A stretch of DNA of 23,476 bases from a virus. The notes under the pieces are model-generated. The model was not told the origin of the DNA and made no database searches. It saw nothing but the letters and a program-made list of their open reading frames with translations. The stretch spans positions 1 to 23,476 of the IMG/VR virus record IMGVR_UViG_3300008217_002503; one strand, 5' to 3'. This document shows positions 12,695 through 21,241 of this stretch, piece after piece. Within the stretch, counting starts at the first letter, position 1; every line of letters starts with the position of its first letter. The position numbers were made by a program, and so were the translations under genes.

Positions 12695-14253
12695 CAGTAC
12701 GCCCACCTTGTAGTGGTCCCCCATTTGGATGTGCCCCAGACAAACCAATCGCTGAATTCTTCGGCACCCGAGAGGCCCCAAGTTACCCAGTGGAAGTGCT
12801 TTCGGTCGATTTGGTGCCGCTCCCACTCAATGAAGAAGTCCTTGTTAATCCCAAAGTTAGCGTCGTTCTGGGCGACGATTGTCATTCGATCCCCGATGTC
12901 CCGCGTTAGAACCTCTGCCCGGTGGCTGCCGTCCCGGTTACCCATCACGGTCACCGCCAATTTAGGGATCGGTTCCTTGTAGATCGCCAGATTGAAGTTA
13001 CACCAGTCTTGTGCCTCGGCGGTGTCTGGAATGTACTCTGGCGACATATTCAACGGCCAAGTCCGCTCACCATATTTGAGCTTCTGGGCATCGGTGTCCT
13101 CAGCTTGGACATAAACAGGATTGTCAGCCGTGACAGGGGTCCCACGAGCTTGGAGCAACGTTAGGTAGACTAAGTCTGAGGCATGGTTGTTTTTCACCGC
13201 GATCTTCATGCGCGTGTCGAACTTCGTCAAGGTGATTATCAGGTCGGCACTGCGGTCAGTCCCACCACCGCCCGACTGAGTGTTCGCTTCGTAATCGGTG
13301 TTCTCGACGAGTGTGGTCCAGGCATCAACTGCGACGGCGTCGGTCGCGCTATCAGGATTCGGGAAGGACGCCCAAAAGGTCTTGGTCGCACCCGCAGCTA
13401 TGCTGGGCGAGTCGGAACCCGACTCGGATAGGGTCCACAGCGTAGCCAGTGCCCCTACTGTGTACCGTTGGACCTTGGCTGGGAAGATGTTGAAGAGCCC
13501 CGCCAGCGGGTCCTGTTCTTCGATCTTCGTGTACGAAAGCGCCGCGCCACCGGCATCGGAGAATGTAACCTGGCTTGTCAGGGCGTCCCCTGCTAACCGG
13601 GCATGACGATCATCAAAGGCGATGTTGCCGTTCTTGGCCTCCCAGAGAAAGCCGCCTTCCGACAACTCAACGCGCTGGATGGCTGTTAGTCCCCTGATGC
13701 CTCCGGTCCAATAGCGCTTGATGGTAGTCTTGCCGGTGTCGATGTCCCTGTCTGCGGAAGGCCAACCGATTTCGTCCAGGATCAAGCCAATTAGGGTGCC
13801 GGCCGCGATATTCGTCTGCATGGCAAGGTGCATGGTTCGTTCAGTGATAGTCCCCAAGGCTCCTATCCCGATTATTCGGGCGTACTGCCCAGGGCGTTGA
13901 TCAACGTAGGGCTCTATACGTAGAAGCTTTCCAGTCCAGACAATGTTGTCATTGAACACGATGGGAAAGTTGTAAGGGAAACTGCCACTCCCCGCCTGTA
14001 TCTGGATATCGCGTCCAGGTAGTAGATTCCCCGTGAGTGGGCCGCTCGAATTGTGGCGGCTATAGTCACCGCTGGCGTTATTCAAGAGGATCGTACATCC
14101 ACCGGCTATCGAGCGACCGGTAAGTTGACTGGCATCATCACGGCCCCGGAACCAACTGGCAGAAAGAACCCGAGCGGTGATGTCTTCCCCGGTATCTCCA
14201 TAGTCACCGTCGTCATCCCAATCGACGGAGACAGTGTAGGTAATGTCAGCCAT
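12694..14253 (-). CDS. Tail hub / baseplate-type protein
   Basis: 519 residues. The N-terminus contains an Asp-rich loop (DWDDDGDYGDTGED, residues about 11-24) that looks like a calcium site, then the recurrent phage tail motif ILLNNASGDYSRHNSSGPL and GNLLPGRDIQIQA, and a domain ending near residue 165. The middle (about 250-380) is a beta-rich insertion. The C-terminal third (PKLAVTVMGNRD, RMTIVAQND) resembles the closing domain of hub proteins that cap the tail tube. It follows the tape measure and tip genes and precedes the fibre, as expected for a siphophage baseplate. Exact equivalence to Tal or Dit is not established. Confidence 0.65.
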   Translation of the reverse strand: MADITYTVSVDWDDDGDYGDTGEDITARVLSASWFRGRDDASQLTGRSIAGGCTILLNNASGDYSRHNSSGPLTGNLLPGRDIQIQAGSGSFPYNFPIVFNDNIVWTGKLLRIEPYVDQRPGQYARIIGIGALGTITERTMHLAMQTNIAAGTLIGLILDEIGWPSADRDIDTGKTTIKRYWTGGIRGLTAIQRVELSEGGFLWEAKNGNIAFDDRHARLAGDALTSQVTFSDAGGAALSYTKIEEQDPLAGLFNIFPAKVQRYTVGALATLWTLSESGSDSPSIAAGATKTFWASFPNPDSATDAVAVDAWTTLVENTDYEANTQSGGGGTDRSADLIITLTKFDTRMKIAVKNNHASDLVYLTLLQARGTPVTADNPVYVQAEDTDAQKLKYGERTWPLNMSPEYIPDTAEAQDWCNFNLAIYKEPIPKLAVTVMGNRDGSHRAEVLTRDIGDRMTIVAQNDANFGINKDFFIEWERHQIDRKHFHWVTWGLSGAEEFSDWFVWGTSKWGTTTRWAY

Positions 14254-14268
14254 CAGTCTCCATTCCGT

Positions 14269-15324
14269 TTAGATCATAATGGTGCGAGGCACAAAACTAG
14301 GCGAGTCCACAGTGTAATTGAGGTCCAGATGAGGTTCACTCCCCGTAGGGGTATAGTCTACGAACCTAATTTGTATTAAGTCCCACGTAGCACTGCTCCA
14401 AGGAGTCGAGCCTGGGTTTGCGATGTAATTGATATCATCAACTATCCGGCAGCCATGCTTGGTAACCCCATTTGCACCTTTGGTAATATTACTTAACCCG
14501 GTTGAATTTAATGTCCAGTCGGTAAACTGCCCTGTTGTGATGGCAGAAATATTGATTGCGGTTGCATAAGTTGTGGTATCAAACTGTCCATAGTCGGTAT
14601 TGACAAGGTCTGTATCGGAAGCGGGAGTGACTCCGACGAAATTAACGGCGCCACCAAAAGCGTTCACCACCCCCGTAATGTATAAAGAGGCTTCGCCGTC
14701 ATCAACAGTGTCGCTGGCACCAATATCGTTACCAGTCAGGTAAAGGAAAATGCCTCGGCTGCAAATTCTCCATTGGTCGGTGGTGCCTGACGTTCGTACT
14801 CCGGCACAATCAAGACCATCACCAGAAGCAGAGTCCTGATGCCCATCACCTGCCGCATCTAGGACTGTTCGCCATGCGGCATCGCCCTCATCTGTGGATA
14901 CCGCACCGTCAACTGTTTTACTCTCAACGTGGGCATCAGGACTAACAACCAAGTGAGCAAACCTTGTGGCATGGAAGCGGGCTCGGGTATTAAGGCTTGG
15001 CCAACGCTGTATCTGATCGAAAGCCATGCGCGTAAGAGCAGGCTCAATATCTTTCCACCGATCCCGCATGATATCCCCATAGACAGCCCCAGGAGAGAAG
15101 TGACCCCCACGATGTTCTCCTCGTGCTGACCAACCTTTGTGAGTAGCATAGGAGCTTCTCGCAAGGCTGATAATTGGCCAGGGTTCGTTGGTCCATGAAG
15201 GAAGACCAAGTAAATCTCGGCCTTCATTAGTTTGTATGAGCGGGACAACAATATCAGCGTACCGAGGAAACCATAGCCTCTCGTCGAGCCCAAGAGGTCC
15301 CTGTATCGCGGCGGCTTTAGGCAT
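14269..15324 (-). CDS. Tail tip / fibre-associated protein (351 aa)
   Basis: The N-terminal 100 residues are a globular region rich in Trp, Arg and Pro. The central and C-terminal parts (about 120-345) are Asp/Thr/Gly-rich, beta-structured and reminiscent of adhesin-like domains in phage tails (SLYITGVVNAFGG, TWDLIQIRFVDY). No enzymatic motif is visible. It starts 8 bases inside the end of the 92-residue gene and is spaced 15 bases from the hub gene. Likely a baseplate or side-fibre component; family name not recognised. Confidence 0.6.
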   Translation of the reverse strand: MPKAAAIQGPLGLDERLWFPRYADIVVPLIQTNEGRDLLGLPSWTNEPWPIISLARSSYATHKGWSARGEHRGGHFSPGAVYGDIMRDRWKDIEPALTRMAFDQIQRWPSLNTRARFHATRFAHLVVSPDAHVESKTVDGAVSTDEGDAAWRTVLDAAGDGHQDSASGDGLDCAGVRTSGTTDQWRICSRGIFLYLTGNDIGASDTVDDGEASLYITGVVNAFGGAVNFVGVTPASDTDLVNTDYGQFDTTTYATAINISAITTGQFTDWTLNSTGLSNITKGANGVTKHGCRIVDDINYIANPGSTPWSSATWDLIQIRFVDYTPTGSEPHLDLNYTVDSPSFVPRTIMI

Positions 15325-15595
15325 CTCGTTGCTCTGGAATCAATTCATGTCCACTCCCAATCCGAAGACGCTTGATTTCTGCCTTGGCGTTGGCGACGAT
15401 CTCTTCCGCCGTCTTATCACCAGGGAAATTGAAGAATAACTCCCGCAACAATCGACTACGGTGGTATCCAGTTACAGGGACCAATTCTCCCAGCACCGGC
15501 TCCATTTGAGTGGTAACACTACCCGAAGAAATCCTTACGGTGGCATGGGTCGAGGAGCCCCATTGAATGACCCTCGCTATTGCAATGTCGATCAT
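15317..15595 (-). CDS. Hypothetical tail-region protein (92 aa)
   Basis: An N-terminal beta half (IAIARVIQWGSSTHATVRI) and a helical C-terminal half with an EEIVANAKAEIKRL segment. The ATG overlaps the stop of the 572-residue gene (TAATG). Family not recognised. The position between a fibre-like gene and the 351-residue tail gene suggests a small baseplate or connector protein. Confidence 0.6.
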   Translation of the reverse strand: MIDIAIARVIQWGSSTHATVRISSGSVTTQMEPVLGELVPVTGYHRSRLLRELFFNFPGDKTAEEIVANAKAEIKRLRIGSGHELIPEQRDA

Positions 15596-17313
15596 TACGG
15601 CAACCTAAATATGAGGGTCAGGATCAAGCCCTTAGGGGCCGTTGTCGAATGGGCATCCACGTCTACTCGGAGCATATCGTTGGTGGCCACATCGTCATTG
15701 GCACCATCGATTACTGCTGGAGTCGCGGCAGTATCTGACCCTGTCTCTCCAGAATCGATGGTCAACTTTGTGGAAAGCATGTCGGCGGCTTGGGTAGCGT
15801 TGGCTATCTGAATGTCCGTCGTCCCAGTCGTTCCGGCGGTGATGACTTCTGCGTGTACCTCGACCAGGTTCATGCCGTTGTATGGACTGGGAATGTGTAT
15901 ATCGGCTTTACCATCGCCAGTTGCGACATCCGTGCCGCGCTCAAACACCACAACTTGAAAGCCTTTTTCGCCATGGACCGATCCAGCTAGACCGTCTGGT
16001 GTGATAGTCCTTGCGGCGTCGGTCCCAGTGTCTATCTCTGCGACCGTCGCTAATTCGGACTTGCCAGGCTGGGTCGCACTAGCATCCGGCACAAGGTTGG
16101 ACCAGGCTATTTTTTTCCCCACTCCCCCGTCGTTGATAAACACTTCATCGGTATCTGCTGGAACTGCAGATAGTGCAGTGAAGTTTTCGGGGTTCAGTAA
16201 GTTGGCTGCGGTGATTTTCTTGACCGTGCCACCGTCGTTGATGGTTACTTCGTCCGAGTCCGCGGGACCAGCGGCCAATTCAGCGAAATTCTCGGGGTTC
16301 AATAATTCACCGACGTCGACTCGTTTGGAAGTTCCCCCATCGCTGATATAAACCTCGTCGGTCTCGACGGGGCCTACAGCCAAGGCGGTCAAAGCCGTGA
16401 GCTTGCTCTCTGACCCGCTTTCAACTAACAGGGCGGCGCTGCCTACCACCTGTGTAATCCCGGTCCAGACTGCCGCGCCCGCTGACACGTCCAGGCAGAT
16501 GTAGGCTTTGTCGGCAGTGGTGTCTATCCATATTGAGCCGACAGAGTAGCCAGAGGCGGAGTCGTCAGAAGCTCCTGGGGCCACAGTGGCAGCTAGGTTG
16601 GATTTGCGGACGGTAGTAGCGCCGCCTTTGACTTCGACGTAGCCATCTCCAGCACTTACGTCGGCCTCAAGACCGCCCATTTCGTGCTTGACTTTGTCAC
16701 CAGCGGTTAAGAAGGCGGCGAGTATTCCCACGGCACCGGCACCAGAACCCCGTAATATGCCGCCGGTAGTGATGGCGGAGACGTCGGCTTCCAGGCCGCC
16801 TCTTTCATGGGCTAACGTACCGGCACTCACTCCTGATGCGTTAATACCGGAGTCCTTAACCAGCAGACCATCAATCGTGACGCCAGCACCAGCATCCTTT
16901 TCATCGATGACATCGACCTTGAGGCTTTTGGTTCCAGCTATCGTTACGTCGCCAGTGAGATCAACGGTCGCCTCTCCCTCGATGGCGGAGATCGCTTCAG
17001 CATCCGTGTATGCGGCTTGAGTGATCTCCATCCAGACCGCCGCCCCAGCCGACACGTCAAGGCAGATGTAGGCCTTGTCGGCTGTCAGGTCTAGCCACAT
17101 GGACCCGACCTTGTATCCGGCGCTCGTGTCGTCGGTGACCCCTGGAGCAGTCGACGCTGAGATATTGTTCTTGCGCCGACTCAGTTGGGTGACGCTGGAG
17201 GCTTCGACCGAATCGCCCGTAGCCTGGCCATCAAACACATGGGCGTCAATGTTCTCGTACTCTGCCTGTGTGAGCGAGGTTCCCTGGGATTTATGCTTGA
17301 GCTCGTCTGCCAT
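15595..17313 (-). CDS. Modular tail fibre/tip protein with internal repeats
   Basis: 572 residues. The N-terminus (1-45) probably anchors to the tail. Two copies of a roughly 50-residue module follow, at 49-98 and 238-288, sharing GYxVGSxWxDxTADKAY and CLDVSAGAAVW. Between them lie HERGGLEADVSA and HEMGGLEADVSA repeats (169-180, 210-221). Residues 314-410 hold three repeats of the form TDEVxIxDGGxxKK...LLNPENF. The C-terminal domain (about 440-572) resembles a beta-rich fibre tip. It begins at the base after the tape measure's stop, where a distal tail protein would usually be found. Confidence 0.7.
   Translation of the reverse strand: MADELKHKSQGTSLTQAEYENIDAHVFDGQATGDSVEASSVTQLSRRKNNISASTAPGVTDDTSAGYKVGSMWLDLTADKAYICLDVSAGAAVWMEITQAAYTDAEAISAIEGEATVDLTGDVTIAGTKSLKVDVIDEKDAGAGVTIDGLLVKDSGINASGVSAGTLAHERGGLEADVSAITTGGILRGSGAGAVGILAAFLTAGDKVKHEMGGLEADVSAGDGYVEVKGGATTVRKSNLAATVAPGASDDSASGYSVGSIWIDTTADKAYICLDVSAGAAVWTGITQVVGSAALLVESGSESKLTALTALAVGPVETDEVYISDGGTSKRVDVGELLNPENFAELAAGPADSDEVTINDGGTVKKITAANLLNPENFTALSAVPADTDEVFINDGGVGKKIAWSNLVPDASATQPGKSELATVAEIDTGTDAARTITPDGLAGSVHGEKGFQVVVFERGTDVATGDGKADIHIPSPYNGMNLVEVHAEVITAGTTGTTDIQIANATQAADMLSTKLTIDSGETGSDTAATPAVIDGANDDVATNDMLRVDVDAHSTTAPKGLILTLIFRLP
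16084..16374 (-). repeat. Three ~33-residue DGG repeats in the tail fibre gene
   Basis: Encodes residues about 314-410 of the 572-residue tail protein. Each unit has the pattern (T/S)DEV-x-I-x-DGG-x3-K and is followed by LLNPENF in the first two copies. The third copy ends differently (NLVPD). This looks like a repeated beta-hairpin of a trimeric shaft. Confidence 0.75.
16450..16602 (-). repeat. Fibre module, copy 2 (shared with 17020-17169 and 11817-11966)
   Basis: Encodes the APGxxDDSAxGYxVGSIW ... AAVW module of about 50 residues. The copy at 17020-17169 in the same gene, and the copy at 11817-11966 in the separate fibre gene, are clearly homologous at protein level and partly alike in DNA (the stretch encoding ADKAYICLDVSAGAAVW is nearly the same in both copies of this gene). 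Confidence 0.8.
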
Positions 17314-20052
17314 TTACCCCACCAATGGTGTCCCGACGAACCCACCCCTCAGGGCTGCATCCCGCACGGTGCGCGTGATATGCGTATCTAAGTCGTCGAT
17401 GCCAATTACGTCGCCTGAGACGTACACGTTGACATTCAGGCCCCCTGAGCGTCCGCCTGGCCCCAAGGGAGCCACGGTTGCCCCGGTGGGTAGCGTGAGC
17501 ATCTCTGGGCCCCTTTCGCCTACTAGCACGGCCCCAGGACTTGTGAGCCTGCCGCCTTGGGCCAGGCCCTCCAAGCCTTTACCGACGTGGAATTGAAAGC
17601 CGTCTATGACCCGTAACTGACTTTCCTGTTGCACCAGACCGGCGACGTCGGACAGCTTCTCATTGATATTGGCTAAGCTCGCGTCTATCTCCGAGGTACT
17701 CACCCCTGCATCTATGTTGCGGACCTTTTGCAACAAGAGTGCTTCGCGACCACCGATTAGCCCCGCTGAACGCTGCGATATTTGGTCGGTGAGGGGTATC
17801 GCAGCAGTTGCTTGGGCGGCCTCATTGGCTACCTTGGTCAGTTCCCGCATTCTGGCGGCAAGGTTTTCGAGGTTGATCGTTCCTTCTGTGTCTAGCCTCA
17901 GAAGTAGATCCCGCCAGCTTTCACCCTCCAACCTCATGGAGGCAAGATTTGCGATTATGCTTGAGGCTGCCTTCCCCGTTGTTTCTGCGATGGCGTCCAG
18001 CACACTCTGAGCGCTACCGCCCAAATCCTTCCAGGCCTGACCCTGTTCGGAAAAGTTAAATAGCAGGCTCCCCGTCATGTCGTCAAAGCTCTGCTTAGCC
18101 CTGGCCAACGTGCGTTCACGATTCTGTTGATCTAACTCTCTAGCAGCGTTAGACTCGGCAATGAACTGGAGTTGGTCGCGAGTCAGCTTACTGAACGTTT
18201 CTTTACCAAGCTGAACAAGGACATTGCCAAATTCCTCCTCAAGCTTCTCTCTGGCCTCGAGGTTTCGAGCCCTCTCGGCAACGCTTTCCTCATCGATACT
18301 GGCAAGTGCCACCGCATTCGCTTGATAGAGGTCGAAGCTCCTGGACAATGCGGTTTCCAGTATTAGCTGCCGCCGGATTGCGGCTCCCTGCGCCTGCCGC
18401 TCACTTTTCTCATCAGCCTCGTCGCTTATCTCCTGCATCTCAACCCTAGCGTTCGCAAGTAGAGCCGGAAGTTGATCAGTAAACGACTTAACCTCCAATG
18501 GCATACTAGCTAAAGCAGACTCTATCTCATTAGCCATGAGAGCGACGGCACTGCCAACCTGGCCCGCTATGGGTGGAATACCGCCTAGACCCTCCTTAAA
18601 CAGATGGGCCTTATTTCCTGCTTCACCAAGTTTAGGAGTAATATCTTCGAGTTCGCGGCGCGCTCTGATAAGGTGGTCATGCACCTCCCGTTCGGAGTCC
18701 CTCAGCTCATTGAGTTCCTTTTTTAGTTTCCCGCTGGCACTACCGAAGGGTGAGATCATCCCGATAAAGGAATTTAAGACGGAGTTTTGCTCTTCGAGTT
18801 CCAGCCGGAGTTCCTGCCATCTAGCCCGGAGGCTCATAAGTTCCTGCTCCAGTTGGGCGACGCTCATTTCTCTAAGCTGCGCCGTTGTTAAGAAGGCAGC
18901 CTCTCCTATTTCCTTGATACGTTCCGTAGTGTCGCCGAATAGCTTGCCCAGGCCAGGCAAGAACGCAAAGGCGTCCCCTAAAGTGCTAGCAATATCAAGG
19001 ATGCCTTGGATGCCGTTCTTAATCACAAAAACCGCTTCCTCTACGACGGCCTTAACCCCATCCCAAACAGCGCCCCAGTCAGCCCCCATCTTTTTCGCCA
19101 CCAAAACGAGACCAGCAACAGCAGCGGCGATCAGCCCAACCGGCCCCAGGGCGACGGTGAAAGCCCCACCAAAGGCAGCAACTCCAGCGATAAGGCTGGG
19201 CAGGATGATGAGCAACGGCCCCAGCACCAACATCAGACCCCCCACGGCGGCTGCGGCTATAGCTATGAACTTGGTTAACTGAGGGTGTTCCTTCGCCCAG
19301 TCTTGGACCCTCTTGATAACTGCTGTTATCCGCTTTATCGCTTCCTCAAGGACAGGTGCGAGTGCGCTCCCAATGGTTATCGAGACTCCCGTAATAGAAC
19401 TCTTCAGTCGGGTCATAGTGTCTGAGAGCTGCGCCGCTTTGTTCGCCGCTTCCTGGTCGAATACGATACCGAGATCGTGCGCTTCCTTCCTGAGCGCCGC
19501 GATGCCCTCTTGGCCTTCATTCAACAGAGGCAGTAGACGAGTCCCCGCCCGCCCAAAGACATCCTGGGCTAACGCGGCCCTCTCCAAATCCCCAGGGACC
19601 GCCGCAAGGGCACCTGATAGAAGCTCAAACGTTTTTTCCGGTGACAGCCCTTCCAATTGCTTAACACTGACGCCTAGCCTATCCAGCGCATCAGTCGAAG
19701 TGGATAAACCGTCTCTGGCGTCCAGTACGAAGCTCGCCATCCGTTTTATGCCGTTTTCAAAAGCCTTAATATCAGATCCGGAAATTTTCACGGCGTGAGC
19801 CCATTCGGACAGAGCCTCGGTGCCAAACCCCGTCCTTAGCGCCATCTTCTGAATCTCGTCGCCCATGCTGACAAAATTCTTAATACTGAGTGCGGCCGCT
19901 CCGGTGATGATGCCACCCATGGCCGTCATCGCCATGCCCATCTTTTTGGCCTTGGCAGCCACTTGGTCGAGCTGACCCTGCATCTTCCCCAAAGGGCCTG
20001 AAAGCTTGTCGCGGGCTTGTAAGAGTACTGAGAGGGTTGCTACATCAGCCAT
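17314..20052 (-). CDS. Tape measure protein
   Basis: 912 residues, the longest gene here. Residues 1-260 are helical with an N-terminal coiled coil (KMQGQLDQVAAKAKKMG) and a TMP-like region (GTEALSEWAHAVKISGSDIKAFENGI, PEKTFELLSGALAAVPGD). Residues about 262-320 are strongly hydrophobic with Gly/Ala, the membrane-inserting stretch typical of TMPs. Long charged coiled coils fill 390-480 and 510-640. The C-terminus is Gly/Val-rich (GGLNVNVYVSGDV). It sets tail length and forms the DNA channel at infection. At about 0.15 nm per residue (general rule for TMPs) it would give a tail near 140 nm. It overlaps the end of the chaperone frame by 8 bases. Confidence 0.9.
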   Translation of the reverse strand: MADVATLSVLLQARDKLSGPLGKMQGQLDQVAAKAKKMGMAMTAMGGIITGAAALSIKNFVSMGDEIQKMALRTGFGTEALSEWAHAVKISGSDIKAFENGIKRMASFVLDARDGLSTSTDALDRLGVSVKQLEGLSPEKTFELLSGALAAVPGDLERAALAQDVFGRAGTRLLPLLNEGQEGIAALRKEAHDLGIVFDQEAANKAAQLSDTMTRLKSSITGVSITIGSALAPVLEEAIKRITAVIKRVQDWAKEHPQLTKFIAIAAAAVGGLMLVLGPLLIILPSLIAGVAAFGGAFTVALGPVGLIAAAVAGLVLVAKKMGADWGAVWDGVKAVVEEAVFVIKNGIQGILDIASTLGDAFAFLPGLGKLFGDTTERIKEIGEAAFLTTAQLREMSVAQLEQELMSLRARWQELRLELEEQNSVLNSFIGMISPFGSASGKLKKELNELRDSEREVHDHLIRARRELEDITPKLGEAGNKAHLFKEGLGGIPPIAGQVGSAVALMANEIESALASMPLEVKSFTDQLPALLANARVEMQEISDEADEKSERQAQGAAIRRQLILETALSRSFDLYQANAVALASIDEESVAERARNLEAREKLEEEFGNVLVQLGKETFSKLTRDQLQFIAESNAARELDQQNRERTLARAKQSFDDMTGSLLFNFSEQGQAWKDLGGSAQSVLDAIAETTGKAASSIIANLASMRLEGESWRDLLLRLDTEGTINLENLAARMRELTKVANEAAQATAAIPLTDQISQRSAGLIGGREALLLQKVRNIDAGVSTSEIDASLANINEKLSDVAGLVQQESQLRVIDGFQFHVGKGLEGLAQGGRLTSPGAVLVGERGPEMLTLPTGATVAPLGPGGRSGGLNVNVYVSGDVIGIDDLDTHITRTVRDAALRGGFVGTPLVG

Positions 20053-20296
20053 TTACTGCCTCCATCGATTCCATCCAAAGTGCAGTTTGGGGTTCGGTCA
20101 TTTTGCTTGCGTCTTGGTTGTGCTGAGCCTTGGCGCTTTCCATCATCCGAGCGTCCAGAATCCTGCGTACCACGGCCATATCCTGAACCATCGCTACGTC
20201 GGGTGTGCAATTAAACGCCTCGCACACCACACCGATGATGACTTCAGGCGGCTGCGGGCCCTCGCCGAGGATGTACTCAGCAAGGGCCTTTAAGCG
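20045..20296 (-). CDS. Tail assembly chaperone, -1 frameshift extension (GT-type)
   Basis: This frame has no good start of its own (only a GTG at 20230 deep in the open frame). It is continuous in the -1 frame with the end of the upstream chaperone through the A_AAA_AAC site at 20302-20296. Slippage gives a fusion of about 145 residues from the upstream frame plus 83 from this one, ending just inside the tape measure gene. By analogy with lambda gpG/gpGT, the minor fusion product binds the tape measure and recruits the tube protein. The extension is helical with several Met residues and no enzymatic motif. Confidence 0.85.
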   Translation of the reverse strand, partial: RLKALAEYILGEGPQPPEVIIGVVCEAFNCTPDVAMVQDMAVVRRILDARMMESAKAQHNQDASKMTEPQTALWMESMEAVNG

Positions 20297-20302
20297 TTTT
20301 TT
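20257..20302 (-). other. Programmed -1 ribosomal frameshift signal
   Basis: The heptamer A AAA AAC (20302-20296) lies in the correct register (CGA AAA AAC), two codons before the zero-frame TAA at 20290. After a 7-base spacer there is a 9-bp stem, GGCCCTTGC (20288-20280) with GCGAGGGCC (20265-20257), containing one G-U pair and a 14-base loop. Slippery heptamer, spacer and stem all fit a canonical bacterial -1 signal. Confidence 0.85.
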
Positions 20303-20730
20303 CGAGCCGCTTCAGTTTCCTTGCCCTGGGCCGCTGCAATCAGCCACATGAGCTCGTCGTCGGTAAGTCGTTCCAGAACGCCGGGGTCATTATGCGGTTG
20401 CGGTAAAACTGCCCCTTTTTCCATCCCGGTCCAGTTCCACGAGATGATCCGTTGGGATAGTTCCTGGCAAAGAGTCCGGATAGATTCGGCACCATTTAGG
20501 GCTGCCGTAGCCACGTCAGCCAGCGCCATTATCTCCGCAAGGGACCTGCACGGGAGCAGGTCCACCCATTCGCCTTCGTGGACGTGATAGGCGGTACCTG
20601 CACTCTTGATCTCCCCGCCCTCGATCACGCGGCCCACATAAACAACGCAATCGTCAGACTCAACCCGGGTCGGGGGTATCTTCCATTTCGAGTCAGTTTC
20701 AACCTCAGTTTCACCTTTCGGTTTAGTCAT
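20290..20730 (-). CDS. Tail assembly chaperone (G-type, unshifted product)
   Basis: 146 residues from the ATG at 20730, which follows AGGAGG by 3 bases. A longer in-frame start at 20808 would translate the hairpin leader and is rejected. The N-terminal half is beta-like (VVYVGRVIEGGEIKSAGTAYHV), as if from a small globular domain. The C-terminal half is helical with ISWNWTGMEKG and LERLTDDELMWLIAAAQG. Position between tail tube and tape measure genes, and the frameshift at its 3' end, identify it as the pre-tape-measure chaperone. Confidence 0.85.
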   Translation of the reverse strand: MTKPKGETEVETDSKWKIPPTRVESDDCVVYVGRVIEGGEIKSAGTAYHVHEGEWVDLLPCRSLAEIMALADVATAALNGAESIRTLCQELSQRIISWNWTGMEKGAVLPQPHNDPGVLERLTDDELMWLIAAAQGKETEAARKNA

Positions 20731-20753
20731 GGTCCTCCTGTACTGGTTTAGTT

Positions 20754-20781
20754 GGGGAGGGCACCAGTACGAGCCCTCCCC
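20754..20781 (-). terminator. Strong hairpin between tail tube and chaperone genes (attenuator?)
   Basis: A perfect 9-bp stem GGGGAGGGC / GCCCTCCCC with a 10-base loop lies in the 86-base gap between the tail tube gene stop (20817) and the chaperone start (20730). There is no T-run after it on either strand, so it is not a classical intrinsic terminator. It may act as a partial terminator or an mRNA 3'-end stabiliser, which would keep tube protein levels above those of the chaperone and tape measure. Confidence 0.5.
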
Positions 20782-20816
20782 GCGGCCGCCCATCGGCGTT
20801 ACCGCCAATGGCTGGT

Positions 20817-21224
20817 TTAAGCCCTGGTGGGAGCTGCGCCGTCCGCAGCCGCCGAGCCGCCGTTGTGCAGGATGCTGGCGGCGTAGGTGACCGGACCATT
20901 GACCCCTGCTGTGATGGTGTACGAAGTCACGATGCCGAAGCCGTTGTAGCCCGTGGCCCCATCCGGCTCGACGTCGTACTCCTCACCCTCCAATCCCAAT
21001 TCCCCGAATATCGTCGCGTCACCTTGCGACGCCGCCGGGTCCCAGAACCCCGCCACGTCAATGCTCAGCGTGGGCTTGCCAGCCAGGAAGTTTTGCCAGG
21101 CATCGGCGAAGGCGGTTATCTCTGCTGGGGGCACCGAGAAATTAAGGGTGACGGAATTCAGTTCATCCTCGATAGCGACGCTGTCGAAGCTGACATCTGC
21201 ATCCTTGCCGTGTACACGCGCCAT
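20817..21224 (-). CDS. Tail tube protein paralogue 1, probable major tail protein
   Basis: 135 residues. The N-terminus MARVHGKD, then LNFSVPPAEITAFADAWQNFLAGK and a beta-rich remainder, match the next gene upstream closely and the third paralogue more distantly. The pattern fits single-domain tail tube proteins of siphophages. Its SD (AGGAGGT, 7 bases from the ATG) is the best in the cluster, and it is followed by a strong hairpin, both consistent with high expression. It is adjacent to the chaperone genes, the usual place for the major tube protein. Assignment to tube rather than connector is inference. Confidence 0.7.
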   Translation of the reverse strand: MARVHGKDADVSFDSVAIEDELNSVTLNFSVPPAEITAFADAWQNFLAGKPTLSIDVAGFWDPAASQGDATIFGELGLEGEEYDVEPDGATGYNGFGIVTSYTITAGVNGPVTYAASILHNGGSAAADGAAPTRA

Positions 21225-21241
21225 TTAGTTACCTCCTGTCT

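Noticed and set aside
18536-19282. 248-codon plus-strand open frame inside the tape measure gene
   Set aside because: It is exactly antisense to the coiled-coil and hydrophobic parts of the tape measure protein, Ser/Pro/Arg-rich, and explained by codon bias of the real gene.
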